A DNA stretch of 64,000 nucleotides, from contig NC_063168.1 in assembly GCF_023159225.1 (NCBI RefSeq), positions 65,451,398 to 65,515,397 on the forward strand. Direction: 5' to 3'. The stretch comes from Perognathus longimembris pacificus. Its lineage: Eukaryota; Chordata; Mammalia; Rodentia; Heteromyidae. The translations under genes and the position numbers were made by a program. The notes beneath the pieces were generated by a model that was not told where the DNA came from, made no database searches, and was given only the letters and a program-made list of their open reading frames with translations. Within the stretch, counting starts at the first letter, position 1, and the number at the start of each line of letters is the position of its first letter. This document shows, piece by piece, positions 20,881-31,726 of the stretch.

Positions 20881-22980
20881 TTCTGTGAGAGTCCTTAAGC
20901 CATCTTCATACAATGACACCTTGCATTTCAACATTAATCACCATCTTTTTATAATAGTCACACTGTCACAGCTCCTACGGAAAAGTTTGAAAATTGATTT
21001 AGACAAGAAATTTTCTTCTAGACTCCACTTTCTCTTGCTTTTTGGGGAACAAGTGCACTGTAATTTGATCATATGATTTCCAACCCTTTCTATCATAATC
21101 TACTTCTGGAGTCTTTTCCCATCAACACTCTAATGTACCTAATTACTGAAAGGTTAGTCTCTTGAAGAGAAGTCTTAGAAAGCAGGTTTAATTTGAGTTG
21201 AACCAACTGGGAAGGTTTCCATGGAGGGATGGAGGATGGCTTAGGTATTCTAGGAGGCAATAGAGGCTCAGGGAGGCCCAGAGTGGGAAGATCCAAGATC
21301 AAAGTTTGTCTCAGAACTTCTCAATGGGTATGTCTGGCTCCTGAAATTTGATTAGTAACCTAAAATTTATTTTTCTTCATGGTGTATCTTATCAAAAAGA
21401 TTCAGTTCTCAGATAATGTTTGGCACTCAGAAAGATGTTACTTCTAGAACATACATTGTGGTTGAAAGATTCTTTTGTATGAGCTTGGACAAGTCACTTC
21501 AACTTCTTATTAACTCAGTGGACAAGGTTCTAGTAGATCTCTCAGGCCCAGTTTTTATTCTTGATCTTCACTCAGAAACACAGTGTACCTTGACTGCTGT
21601 GTGATCCAGCCAACAGTAACTTTTCTCTTAGGAGCTTCAACCTGAGTGAAGACATTGAACATTCCCCCGGCCTGATGAACTTTAGATCATTGTCTGCAAC
21701 AATGAAAAAAACAACCATGTTGCTAAACCTTATAGAAACAAGCCTTAGGTCTAAGCCATAGCTCTTGACCCTCAGTTAGACTCTACAACCCGACCCCTTG
21801 TCACAGACACACTGTGTAGAACATCTACATCCTGCTGCCCAATACAAGCTATGGAAATCTATTTGTGACTTCTTTAGAATGATCATTTTGCCATTCAGTG
21901 TCTTTTTTCTCCCTTTGGAATCCCAAAAAGTCCTATTTGGGAAAAGTATGAAATACCTCCAAAAGACAGAGATGAAGCCTGGAGTGTATGACATTCTCCT
22001 TGGAGACCAATGACCTCAAAGTCACCAAGAACCCTATTGGAGAGCTTTGCCACACAATGACTGAGTCAGAACCTTTAAAGGTAAGGCTGCTAGACATTTG
22101 AATTTGTGTTTATAAACATCTTTATAGACAATGAATTCCCTAGACAATGCACTCCCCTAACTGATAAGGGCACTGCCATCCATGGTATCTCAATGATTTG
22201 AAAGCACCGGCTGCCATTGTGATGTCAGAGGAAGAACTAGTTTGCCATTTTACTAAAAGCCCTGCTTCCCAGGTGAGCTTTGTCAGAACAACCTTGAAAT
22301 GCCAACATAAAAAACGAAAGTGCCATTAGGCCCCATTTAGTAACTGCAGAATTACTGGGTAGTTTTATTTCCTTTTTCAAGTCATTGGGTACAAATTATA
22401 TTTTCTAAGATGTCAGCATTTTTCTAATTCAAGTTTCTACCAGTAATCTGTTTTGCTGTGTGTACTGGGTAAACTCCATGCCCAGCAGCTAAAAAAAATT
22501 TTTTTAGATGCAACAACTCATTTACAGAATTCTCATATATTCATCAAGGAATGAACGGGTGTCTTGATAGAATAGAATTTCAGAGTCCTTACGAAGCTAA
22601 AAATGATACGGACCAATTTCCTCATTTTAAATTAGAAGCATTGAAGTGACTTTTCTCTCTCTATACCCATCTCTCTGTACCCAACTCATCATCCCCTGTC
22701 TAATTATAAATACTCTCGTCAAATGCCACATCCTTAGTCTAGCTAGATCTGGTATTTCTCTGAAGGCTGATTCAGCATTTTGTCTGAACTTCTTTAAAAC
22801 AAGGGCCAACTATGTCTGATATTTATTTCACATATGTGTAATTTATTCCTACTAAGAAACATAAACTAAATCTTAGTACCTTGTCAGCAACACAAGTTAT
22901 GTAGAAAGTCTTAGTAACCTACTGGAAAGTGCTTATCCCAGAGCACACTCACTTAGTGGAGGAATGGGCAATGTTGTCAT
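20881..22980. other. Unassigned, mostly repeat-free
   Basis: No clear mobile element over 2 kb. An A8T7 near-palindrome lies at 22489-22507. The segment 22130-22430 (for example TTGTGATGTCAGAGGAAG) is visually complex and unrepetitive. Overlapping open frames near 21776-22013 have no recognisable domain. Confidence 0.4.
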
Positions 22981-22984
22981 CACT

Positions 22985-23120
22985 TGCAGGTACTTTAAAA
23001 GCTGCCATATACCTAGTACTCTTCCAAGACTTTCCTATACATTGTCTCCTTTGGCTTGGCACAGCCCCTACAATGACATCATTGTTTTTCTCATTTGGGG
23101 ACATGAAGATCTGAAGCATA
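22985..23120 (-). mobile_element. MIR SINE remnant, antisense
   Basis: 'TTTCCTATACATTGTCTCCT', then 'ACAGCCCCTACAATGACATC', then 'TCTCATTTGGGGACATGAAG' follow the complement of the MIR core. MIR is an ancient mammalian SINE. Confidence 0.6.
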
Positions 23121-24112
23121 TCCATAGATTGTTCTTGATTATTATTACAAGAAGGGGAGAACACCATCATTTGAAGTCATCACTGAACGCCATCATTCAG
23201 AGAAGTCTGAATCCAATGACTCAGATCTTACTCTCGCACCACCACATTCTTTATCCTAGACCATGAGGGATCTCCTCCTCAGTCATGATTTCCCCTTCGA
23301 CACCTCTTTCTAGCCAAAGATGGGAAACGTGACATGAAAATCAAATGCTCAAGTACTGACTCTTTGTTACAGGTTAGAGGAACTAAACTTCACAGTATGG
23401 CCACAGAATTGCAAGTTGCAAAGAGTAGGACCGGAATGGATATAATGTTAATATCTCAGTAGCTTTTTTCATAATGTGCAACTGTGAGAAACATTTATTT
23501 GAAATCAGCCAATCAATAGTTATTAAAGGTATAAAAGTATACAAATGTTTACCTTGGTACCACTCTAGCAACTAATTTAGAAGGAAAAGTTTAAGAGAGG
23601 TCTCTATAGGCATGCTAAAGTCTATCTTAGAGTATGATAAACCAGCAAATGTTTATGGATGGCAGGAACCCAATGCAAAATATAGGCATGTGTTTGCTAG
23701 GATCTGTAAAAGCTATCACAGCTCAATGCCTTAATCCCAGGTCACTGATAACTATTTGTCAGTAAGGATTTTCGTTGTATTTATTTGATTCTCAGCTACC
23801 AAAACCTCTCTGTAGCATTTTATCTGTCTTCATCTCAGCTATTATCCACTTTTCTTGCTTCTGTGTCCAGGTTTTTCCATTCATCTCACTACCAAGAAGG
23901 TAGTGGTGGATGAATTAAGCCAATTGATCAAAAAACTAAGCTTACCTTATTTCTCCAGGTCCCTCTAATAGGCAAAATCACATTTCCATCTGCTTCCAGT
24001 ATTTACCCTTTACTAGACAGACATTTCTGGATCCTTTGCAATTTCTCAACACAACCCATTCATCCAGGTGCATTAAACTCCACTAGTCTATTCTTGTCAG
24101 ATCCTTAGAGCA
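23121..24112. other. Unassigned stretch
   Basis: No mobile element or exon was recognised. Open frames are at most 62 codons outside the MIR remnant. Confidence 0.4.
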
Positions 24113-24367
24113 AAAAATGTGTGCAATATTTTTTGTCCTAATACTGGGGTTTGAATTCAGGGCTTGGCTCCTGTCCCTTAGCTTTTTTGCTCAAGGCTGG
24201 TACTCTCCCACTTGAGCCACAGCTCTACTTGTGACTTTTTTTGTGTGGCTAGTTAGAGATAACAGTCTCACAAACTTTCCTCTCTGGGCTAGTTTTGATG
24301 CATAATCCTCAGGTCCCACCTTCCTGATTGGCTAAAATTATAGGCCCAGAAAAATGTGTGTAAATAT
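24113..24367 (-). mobile_element. 7SL-Geo composite SINE
   Basis: On plus: 'TTTTTTGCTCAAGGCTGGTA', 'CCCACTTGAGCCACAGCTCT', 'GCTAGTTAGAGATAACAGTC', then a worn head. It is flanked by AAAAATGTGTGCAATAT (24113-24129) and AAAAATGTGTGTAAATAT (24350-24367), a near-perfect target-site duplication. Confidence 0.92.
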
Positions 24368-24835
24368 CATTTTGTCTAAACCTTTTCTTCTTCATATTCC
24401 TTATTGTAAAATATTGGTAATTATTCAGGTTCTATATGATAGGTGTTTATTAACTGTATATCTCCGATTACAGTGTAAATGCCTCAGAATCAGAAAAAAA
24501 AAAATCTCCCTTTTCTCTTTTCTCTTACACAAATCCCTCCACCCAAACAAACCTAAATATCTAAAACCGTACCTTGCTTGAGGTACTTGTTTAATAGATG
24601 CCCAACTCAATTGAACAAAAATACAGAATCAAGAACATCCACAGTTTGAATGTTCAAGTGTTTACTTTTCCCAGCACTTCGGGGTTTGTTTCTGTTTTGG
24701 TCTTTCAAAGGGTCCCTAAAGATTAAAAACAAAATGGCCTTTATTTCTCTTTGCACTCAAACCTTTTGTTACATGCCTTTGCAGTTCCTGTCATGAAAAG
24801 ATGGAGTTTATCACCCCTCTCTTTGATTCTGAACT
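24368..24835. other. Unassigned stretch
   Basis: No element recognised. There is an A-rich run at about 24493-24504. Confidence 0.4.
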
Positions 24836-25190
24836 AACTTGGATCTTACTTTGACCAAAAGATACAAGCAGAAATGATGGTGTGTGGTGGTGAAATAGTC
24901 TTCCTGAGGCATGCCCTACCTGCTGTCTTAGAAATCTGTAAGAAACATAAGGGAAACCTGGCTTCAGCTAAGGGCTGGCAGCAACTAACTCACATAGTCT
25001 CATGACCCCTATAACATCCAGATGACACCAGAAGCATTATGGATGGGCTGATCTTTGCATGTACAAACAAAGGTGAGAACAGAACTGAATCCAGCCCCAA
25101 ATCATAAACTACACAAATAGTAATCCTCTCAATCCACTACCATGTGGAGTGATTTATTGCACATGAGTTAGCTAACTGATTCCAGTCCTG
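24836..25190 (+). mobile_element. MLT1-like MaLR LTR
   Basis: 'CTTTGACCAAAAGATACAAG', then 'CAGCCCCAAATCATAAACTA' and 'TTATTGCACATGAGTTAGCT' lie in the order expected for the end of an MLT1-type LTR. No internal region was seen. Confidence 0.45.
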
Positions 25191-26620
25191 TATCCTGACA
25201 CCTAATTACGTGAAGCCCTATTTCCAGGATCTAAAGGTGAGACTTCAGAGGCCTAACAGTAGACTGGAACCTTGACCTGGCCCTTGGTTGGCTCTCTGGT
25301 ATAAGGTGTTGGGCACACTCCAGCAATGCTCACTGCTTTTGCAGCTGTTGTTACTCTCCAGGTTTGCTCGAACTTGAGAGTTTTAATCTCATGTTAATAA
25401 ATATGTGGCTGTTCAGGCAATTTGTTTGGGTATAATTATGTCAGCCTCCTAGGAAATTACTGCCACCTAAGTTATTTCACATTCACCTTGGAGACATTGC
25501 ATCTGGCTGGTTCTTGTTCAGTGAAGTGTTCCCTTGCCAGAAACCAATACATAATGCTCTAAAGCTCTTTCTGCTTTAATCCCTCTGCCTTATTGGCATG
25601 ACTTTTGCCAGAAACACCCAGCACAAAACACAGCTCTCAAGAATCAAAAGAAGACAGTATGTCTAGGGGCACACTGCAGCCTGGCAATGAGAGGCTCTTG
25701 GATTTAGAAGGACAATACTCACTTGAATTCTGGCTTTTCTTTTCCTTTTCCTTTTATTGTCTTGAGAAAAAATGAGGCTGTTTGTCTTCTATTGAATGGC
25801 TTGCCTCCTAGAATTGACAGAACGTACACTATCCAAGAATTAGAAATCTTTGATCTCCAGAGTGTTCATGAAATCTCTATGCTAGAAAGCCTATTTCTTT
25901 ATGGTCTTTTGAAGAGTAGTGATTAGTCGCCATAATAAAGTGGGTAATGCACAAAAAGAAAAAAGAAAAAAAAACCTTGTACCTTCAAATATGGATATAC
26001 CTAGAGCAGAACAATAGGATGAGGACTTTGCAGGTACTGTTAAGGAGAAAGAATATTGTCTGTACAGAATTTTCAAACAGCAATAAAACATACCCTCCCC
26101 TAAAAAAGTCAATCTGCTTTCCATTATTGTCATAATCTAGTATTCTAGGTAGTGTCAGTGATAAGGTAACTCCTCTTGGTGGAGTCCCATCACCCTGAAC
26201 CGCATATGATCCCGCCTCCAGTGGGTCTTTTCTTCTCTGAGGGGCCTTTCAAGAGGCTGCAGACTGTGCCCATAGGTGGTCACAAAGCATAGGCCACTCA
26301 AGGAACCTCCCCACAGCAACTGCCATAAGTCATTCTTCTCAACTAATAGCTTCAACAAGAAAAGGATATAATTACAAAGACCAATTGAAATGTAAATGAC
26401 CTTTTCTTCTCCCAGCTCACAGGGACTGCAGTAGAGCTTGCCCCTCTCATGTCTGGAAGAACAATACTAGAAAAAGTAGTCACCATGTTCCAAATTCAGT
26501 CCCTTCCTATGCATTTAAGGAATCTGTAATCTACACATATAAGCCATACAGTTGTGTAGTTTACATTAGCTTTGATCTGTTTCCAGTCTTTAGGAATGAG
26601 GGTTTCTAGAATCATACAGA
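25191..26620. other. Unassigned, mostly repeat-free
   Basis: No recognised repeat. A purine-rich run lies at about 25951-25975. The segment near 25380-25480 is AT-rich and complex. Open frames are at most 80 codons. Confidence 0.4.
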
Positions 26621-26624
26621 TTCT

Positions 26625-26740
26625 TGAGCCCATCCTGTAATTGCTGGATCAGAAATACCAGGAGGTACAGCCCAGAAAAGTATAAGTTTGCTAAGCTTCC
26701 AGGTGATTCTGATGTTGGGTAAAGTTTCTCAAATCCTGCT
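26625..26740 (+). mobile_element. MER5A-like hAT DNA transposon remnant
   Basis: 'GCTGGATCAGAAATACCAGG' and then 'CTTCCAGGTGATTCTGATGT' are characteristic of the MER5A (hAT-Charlie) family line. 'GTAAAGTTTCTCAAATCC' sits where the inverted-repeat end is expected. It is short and non-autonomous. Confidence 0.65.
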
Positions 26741-26885
26741 ATGGAACAATCATTCACAACTAGAACTTTGTGTCAAAATCACGTGTGTAAATACATCATT
26801 TTGCTTAATAGTTCTCATATAGATCACTGTTGCTCAAAATATGACAGAACTGAGATAAAAGAGGAATATCTACAAGTCTCCCAGC

Positions 26886-27117
26886 AGTTCCTGATAGCCA
26901 GCCAGAGGCCAGTAGCTCAGACATGTAGTCCTAGCCACCATTGGTAGGAAAGTCCATGAGACTCTTATCGCCAATTAACCATCAGAAAACCAGAAGTGGC
27001 ACTTTGGCTCAAAGTGGTAGAGCTCTAGCCTTGAGCTGAAGAGCTCAGGGACAGTGCCCAGGCCCAGAATTCAAGCCCCACGACCAACAAAAGAAAATAA
27101 AAAGTTCCTGATAGCCA
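26886..27117 (+). mobile_element. 7SL-Geo composite SINE, perfect target duplication
   Basis: Head 'AGGCCAGTAGCTCAGACATG', linker 'TCGCCAATTAACCATCAG', and Geo 'CCTTGAGCTGAAGAGCTCAG' occur in order. The identical 15-bp AGTTCCTGATAGCCA at 26886-26900 and 27103-27117 bounds the element (26901-27102). Part of the head is deleted. Confidence 0.95.
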
Positions 27118-27206
27118 TTCCCAGTGCACAACCATTATTCTGGAGAAATGAGACCACAAAAAACTCATTTAAACAGGCTTGGAAAAGTATACATAGGACT
27201 TAGACT

Positions 27207-27208
<2 letters not shown>

Positions 27209-27248
<40 letters not shown>
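27209..27248. repeat. (CA)n microsatellite
   Basis: About twenty CA units. No SINE abuts it, so it is not an obvious SINE-tail derivative. Confidence 0.97.
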
Positions 27249-27253
<5 letters not shown>

Positions 27254-27685
27254 AATGTAAAGATGTCAATGGAGTAACTTGCACAGACTTATTTGGAAAT
27301 TGTTACCATTGTGGCCAAATGTCTCAATTTCACATTAAGATCTCATAAATAGTCTCTCTTCATATTTCTGTACTTGGTAAAAACATGACATAGAGAACTA
27401 CTATGACATTAGAGAGCTCATTTGACTGACCTCTGGCATGTCTTTTGTTTTTTCACAAGGAATTATAAGAAGAGAAGTGAGATTGTATCAAATGTTATAC
27501 TAGCTCCAACTCTTTGACAAGACTGAATACAGCATGAAATTGTCTCTGTATGCAAATCTACTACTCAGACTTCAGGACCCTATTGAGCTCCATTTTGTAT
27601 ATGAGACCCTATAAATTCTCTAACTTCTTTTTCTCTCTGAACTTCTCTATCTACTTTGCTTTAGTCATTTGTTGGACAACTTTTA
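27249..27685. other. Unassigned stretch
   Basis: No exon or recognised element. It may be worn L1M continuous with the next feature. Confidence 0.4.
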
Positions 27686-27689
27686 AACA

Positions 27690-28100
27690 TTATACTAAGT
27701 GTGATAAGTCAGGCACAGAAGGACAAATACTATGGTCTCACTTATCTTATAGACTTTACAAAAATATTCAATCCCATGGAAACAAATGAGAAACTTCCAT
27801 GATAGTATAAAAAAGGAAGAAAAAGAAGGGGAGATGTTGATCAAAGGTCACAAAACTTCCCTTAGACTGCAAGAATTATTTTTAGTGATTCATTATATAC
27901 TTCATAAAGACCACAATTAACAATAATACACTGTATGCCAAAAACCCTGACTGAACAGATTTTGAATATTCTCCCCACAAAAGTAGTAAGTGAGGAAATG
28001 CTTGTTAAATAAAGTAGTTCCACTGAATTTTCTAAACTGGCTTTGCAGATCAAAATACTGCATTGCACCCCCCCAACTATATATACTAATTATCTGACCA
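27690..28100 (+). mobile_element. Ancient L1M 3' UTR
   Basis: 'ATTATACTAAGTGTGATAAG', then 'GGCACAGAAGGACAAATACT', then 'GGGGAGATGTTGATCAAAGG', then 'ATAAAGACCACAATTAAC' and 'TATTCTCCCCACAAAAG' follow the L1M 3' UTR order closely. It is non-coding. Confidence 0.75.
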
Positions 28101-28109
28101 TTAAAAATG

Positions 28110-28344
28110 AAATTTAATCCTAGCATCAGTAGTTCACACTTGCCATCCTAGCTACTCAAGATCCTGAGATCTGAGGATTGAGATTCAAAGCCAGCAATAA
28201 GACTCTCATCTCCAATTAATTACCAAAAACCTGGAAATACATCTGTGGGTCAAGTGGGAGAGCCAGCCTTGAGGGGATAAAGCTATGGGACAGGATCTAG
28301 GCCCTGAGTTCAAGCCCCAGTACTGACACAAAAGAAAATTTAAA
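28110..28344 (+). mobile_element. 7SL-Geo composite SINE
   Basis: 'GCCATCCTAGCTACTCAAGA', then 'CTCATCTCCAATTAATTACC', then Geo sequence and 'GCCCTGAGTTCAAGCCCCAG' are in order, with a short A-rich tail. AAATTTAA at about 28110 and 28337 may be a short target duplication. Confidence 0.9.
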
Positions 28345-29935
28345 ATTTTTTATTCATATATTTACATATATACACACATGAACATATATATGTATATACA
28401 AAAATACTTAATATTTTTATTATTTATATCTGTTTCCTGATTCAGAGTATAATCTCCTTCACTTTAGATGCCATGTCACATATTTACAATAACTTTACCA
28501 TGTTGGTCACAGAAGTATTCAGTACCTACTTTTTCTTTGGTTGTCTCTACCTGTCATTTCCCTGCATGGAAATTCTGAAGTCCTGGTTGACGGTCAGTCA
28601 GGGATACTTGGCATAAAAGTAAAAGGACATACTGAACTCTGGAGACATTACATTGCACGTCTAATATTTTTAAAACTTTTCACGTGCTCCTTGACACAAA
28701 ATTGAAATAACGCTCTGCACTTTAACTTCCCTTGTGTCAGAGGACAGCAGATCCTGGGAAGGGCTATACCTGCCAGTCATTCAAGGACTATAATTATATA
28801 GGTAACAGGAGGGCCTCAGGGTTTCTACGTGACCAGTTTAATGTCAGCCATCTTGATCCGAACGGATCATATGCCAGAGTTGTTCTTGGTAAGGAACTTG
28901 ACCATGGACCAAAAACCAATGCTGATTCTCCAAGTTTAGTGACCTCATCTCCACTGTGTTCTCAAGAAGTGAAGCATCCCTGCATTACTTCTAGAAATCT
29001 AGGGCAAGATATCAAGGGTTTTCCCCTTTTTGTTCTTTTCCCTTGTTTGTTTGTTTAGTGGAAGTTAAAACTAAACCGTAACTTCTGGGTAACTGGCAGT
29101 TAAGAGATTGGCAATAGAGTGAAGTACCTCTTAATTGTACTCAATTGTTTCAGTGTCCACTAGAGCTTTGGTCTCAGGAGTGTGCTAGAAAGGAAATCAT
29201 TCCTGAGATTGGTTTCAAGTGAGCTAACTGCCAATTACTATTTACTGAGAGGTATCTGGTTGAGTGGGAATGTATTCCAACAAGGATATTTTTCATGTCC
29301 AAAAATAGATCAAAAAGCCATGGGAAACTTCCTACTTACAATAGTGAATTTCTAGAGGCAGCAGACCCTTAGCTATACTGACCTCATGAGATCTATAAAA
29401 GGAATCAAGATTAGAAAGTTGTCACATTATAGGAAATATGCAACTCTGGCAACGGCGGTGATGGACAAAACAACAGAATGGCCATTTCTGCTTCCAGTTA
29501 GGAATCAAATCACATGGAGAGGCTGTCCTGCCCTGTGAGGAACAAGGCTGGGAAATTTGAGGGTTCATGGTTTTTGTTTTCATTTGAATTCTGAGTGACT
29601 GAAGACACAAAGGAAAGGAAACACAATTTTAACAAGGGCAAGCCTTTCATGGAACCCTCTGGATCCCTTCACCTTTGGTAGAATAGGAGCAGTTAGGAAA
29701 ATCCACTCATTATTGTACTGCACAAGACAAAGCAGCAACTGGTAATTCCACCAGGGGCTATGTGGGGACTACCCTGACAAACCAGTTTGGGGGATGCTGA
29801 CTGGATGACTGGCCCTTCTTCACACATACCAAGAAACGCAGGATGAAAATCACAAGCAGTCCTTAATAGTGAAAGAATGGCACAAAGAAAATGTGTTTTA
29901 AATATGTAAAAAGCATTCCTATAAACTGACAATCA
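28345..29935. other. Unassigned, mostly repeat-free
   Basis: A TA-rich run lies at about 28355-28430. The remainder shows no recognised repeat. A 108-codon frame (28732-29058, plus) contains no domain I know. Confidence 0.4.
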
Positions 29936-29939
29936 AGAG

Positions 29940-30700
29940 TTAAACAATGTAATAAAAACAGGCAAAACATTTGAACAGAGAATTCATAAATTCACAATGA
30001 TACACAAATCAAAGATACATGAAAAGATGCTAAATATCAGTATGCATCAGGGAGATGCAGATTTTTTTAAATGATATACTGGGAAATTAAATTGTAGCTG
30101 AGCAAGTAAAAGGCTCTAGGTTCAATCCCTAACACCAACTAAAATAAGTAAATTAAATAACTAAACAAAAATAAGTTCACTAAAAATGTCTAAAAGTAAA
30201 AGTGATATATCTGTATAGGGCCAGTAAATTGTCTGTAGTTAAAAAAGCAATAAAAATAAACAAGCAAACCAAGAATATCAAATATTGGCGCAACTGAAAT
30301 CTCATAATTCTGAGTATTTTAAAAAAAGCCTTCAACAGCTTGGAAGACTTACAGTCTTAGGCAAAAGTTCAGTGGGTATTTTATTTTATCATGCAACAAT
30401 ATCTCTAGATTTTACCTAGAAAATAATGTAAAAAATCTATCTCCCAAAGATGTGTAACAGTAACATTCATAACTAGATGCAGGACAAAATTTCATAAAAA
30501 CTGATATAAAGTTATGATATTTTCATACAGTAGAATACACTGCAGCAATAAAACATATTAAATTACCTATATATAAACATGAAAAAATTCTAAATCTTTA
30601 CACTCAAGAAAGAACACAAGTCCAAAATATGAGTAGTATATATTTAAATGAAATTAAGGACTTAGGTAACAAGTTGGTCAAGAAAAGCAGAAATCAGAAA
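29940..30700 (+). mobile_element. Ancient L1M ORF2 end / 3' UTR
   Basis: 'CATTTGAACAGAGAATTCAT', then 'CATGAAAAGATGCTAAATAT', then 'CATCAGGGAGATGCAGAT', and later 'CATACAGTAGAATACACTGC' follow the L1 ORF2 C-terminal DNA in order. It is disrupted by a dID insertion at about 30088-30170. Confidence 0.7.
30088..30170 (+). mobile_element. dID (tRNA-derived) SINE fragment
   Basis: 'GGCTCTAGGTTCAATCCCTA' is the B-box half of a dID/ID unit. It is followed by ACACCAACTAAAATAAGTAA as an A-rich tail. It interrupts the L1M copy. Confidence 0.6.
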
Positions 30701-30756
30701 TCTATGACTTAGAGTTAGAGAGTATCACAAAGAACCTTTTTTTTCCTTTCTTTCTT

Positions 30757-30979
30757 TCTTTTTTTTTTTTTTTTTTTTTCTTGGCCAGTCCTGGTGCTTC
30801 GACTCAGGGCCTGAGCACTGTCCCTGGCTTCTTTTTGCTCAAGGCTAGCACTCTACCACTTGAGCCACAGCGCCTCTTCTGGCCTTTTTTTTTTCTATAT
30901 ATGTGGTGCTGAGGAATCGAACCCAGGGCTTCATGTATACAAGGCAAGCACTTGCCACTAGGCCATATTCCCAGTCCCC
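30757..30979 (-). mobile_element. IDL-Geo SINE nested in the outer tail
   Basis: A complete antisense copy: a poly(T) of about 20, then 'GGCCAGTCCTGG', 'CTCAAGGCTAGCACTCTACC', then the ID half 'CAAGGCAAGCACTTGCCACT' to 'ATATTCCCAGTCCCC'. CTTT repeats flank both sides, as expected for insertion into the tail of the outer element. It is less diverged than the outer copy, so it is younger. Confidence 0.93.
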
Positions 30980-31077
30980 TTTCTTTCTCTCTTTCTTTCT
31001 TTCTTTCTTTCTTTCTTCCTTCTTTCTTCCTTCCTTCCTTCCTTCCTTCCTTCCTTCCTTCCTTCCTTCTTCTTTCT

Positions 31078-31165
<88 letters not shown>

Positions 31166-31178
31166 TTTCTTTTTTTCC
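30978..31178. repeat. (CTTT)n/(CCTT)n microsatellite
   Basis: About 200 bp of CTTT, then CCTT at about 31016-31067, then CTTT again. It is the expanded 3' tail of the outer IDL-Geo. Open frames up to 158 codons on both strands here are repeat translations, not genes. Confidence 0.98.
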
Positions 31179-31491
31179 TGGGGCTTGGACTCGGCCTGGG
31201 CAGTCTCTGAGCTTCTTTTGCTCAAGGCTAGCACTCTACCACTTGAGCCACAGTGCCACTTCTGGCCTTTTCTGTTTATGTGTACTAAGGAATTGAACTC
31301 AGGGCTTCAGGCATGCAAGGCAAGCACCCTACCACTAAACCATTTTCCCAAACCAGCACAAAGAATCTTTAGAGGGTAAAACAAATATTCCTTCATCATG
31401 GGCACATATACAGGTCAAAATTCATCTAACTGCATAGTTTACATCAATGAATTTTGTAATATATAAGTCATACCTCCAAAAAGTGCAATAG

Positions 31492-31726
31492 AAAGAGAGG
31501 AGGAGGGGCTGGGGATATAGCCTAGTGGCAAGAGTGCCTGCCTCGGATACACGAGGCCCTAGGTTCGATTCCCCAGCACCACATATACAGAAAACGGCCA
31601 GAAGTGGCGCTGTGGCTCAAATGGCGGAGTGCTAGCCTTGAGCAGGAAGAAGCCAGGGACAGTGCTCAGGCCCTGAGTCCAAGGCCCAGGACTGGCCAAA
31701 AAAAAAAATAAAAAGAGAGGAGGAGG
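31492..31726 (+). mobile_element. Young full-length IDL-Geo SINE
   Basis: The left ID-like monomer starts GGCTGGGGATATAGCCTAGT, with a B box in GGTTCGATTCCCCAGC. The right Geo monomer is GGCCAGAAGTGGCGCTGTGG through CCCAGGACTGGCC, then an A-rich tail. The identical AAAGAGAGGAGGAGG at 31492-31506 and 31712-31726 is the target-site duplication. It has Pol III A and B boxes; it is a SINE, not a tRNA gene. Confidence 0.97.

Larger units (their letters stand above)
30726..31370 (-). mobile_element. IDL-Geo SINE (outer element) with expanded tail
   Basis: The body lies at about 31180-31356, antisense: Geo half 'GCTCAAGGCTAGCACTCTAC', then ID half 'GCAAGGCAAGCACCCTACCA'. CACAAAGAACCTTT (30726-30739) and CACAAAGAATCTTT (31357-31370) match at 13 of 14 and enclose everything between them. 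The CTTT/CCTT microsatellite and the second IDL-Geo both sit in this element's tail. Confidence 0.88.

Noticed and set aside
27209..27248. (CA)n run considered as a SINE tail
   Set aside because: No SINE body adjoins either side, so it was left as an ordinary microsatellite.
30845..31379. Open frames of 114-158 codons on both strands, rich in S/F/L or K/E/R
   Set aside because: They translate the CTTT/CCTT microsatellite and the SINE body. No gene.
31507..31590. tRNA-like sequence with A and B boxes
   Set aside because: It is the head of an IDL-Geo SINE: no acceptor stem pairing partner, a Geo half and poly(A) follow.
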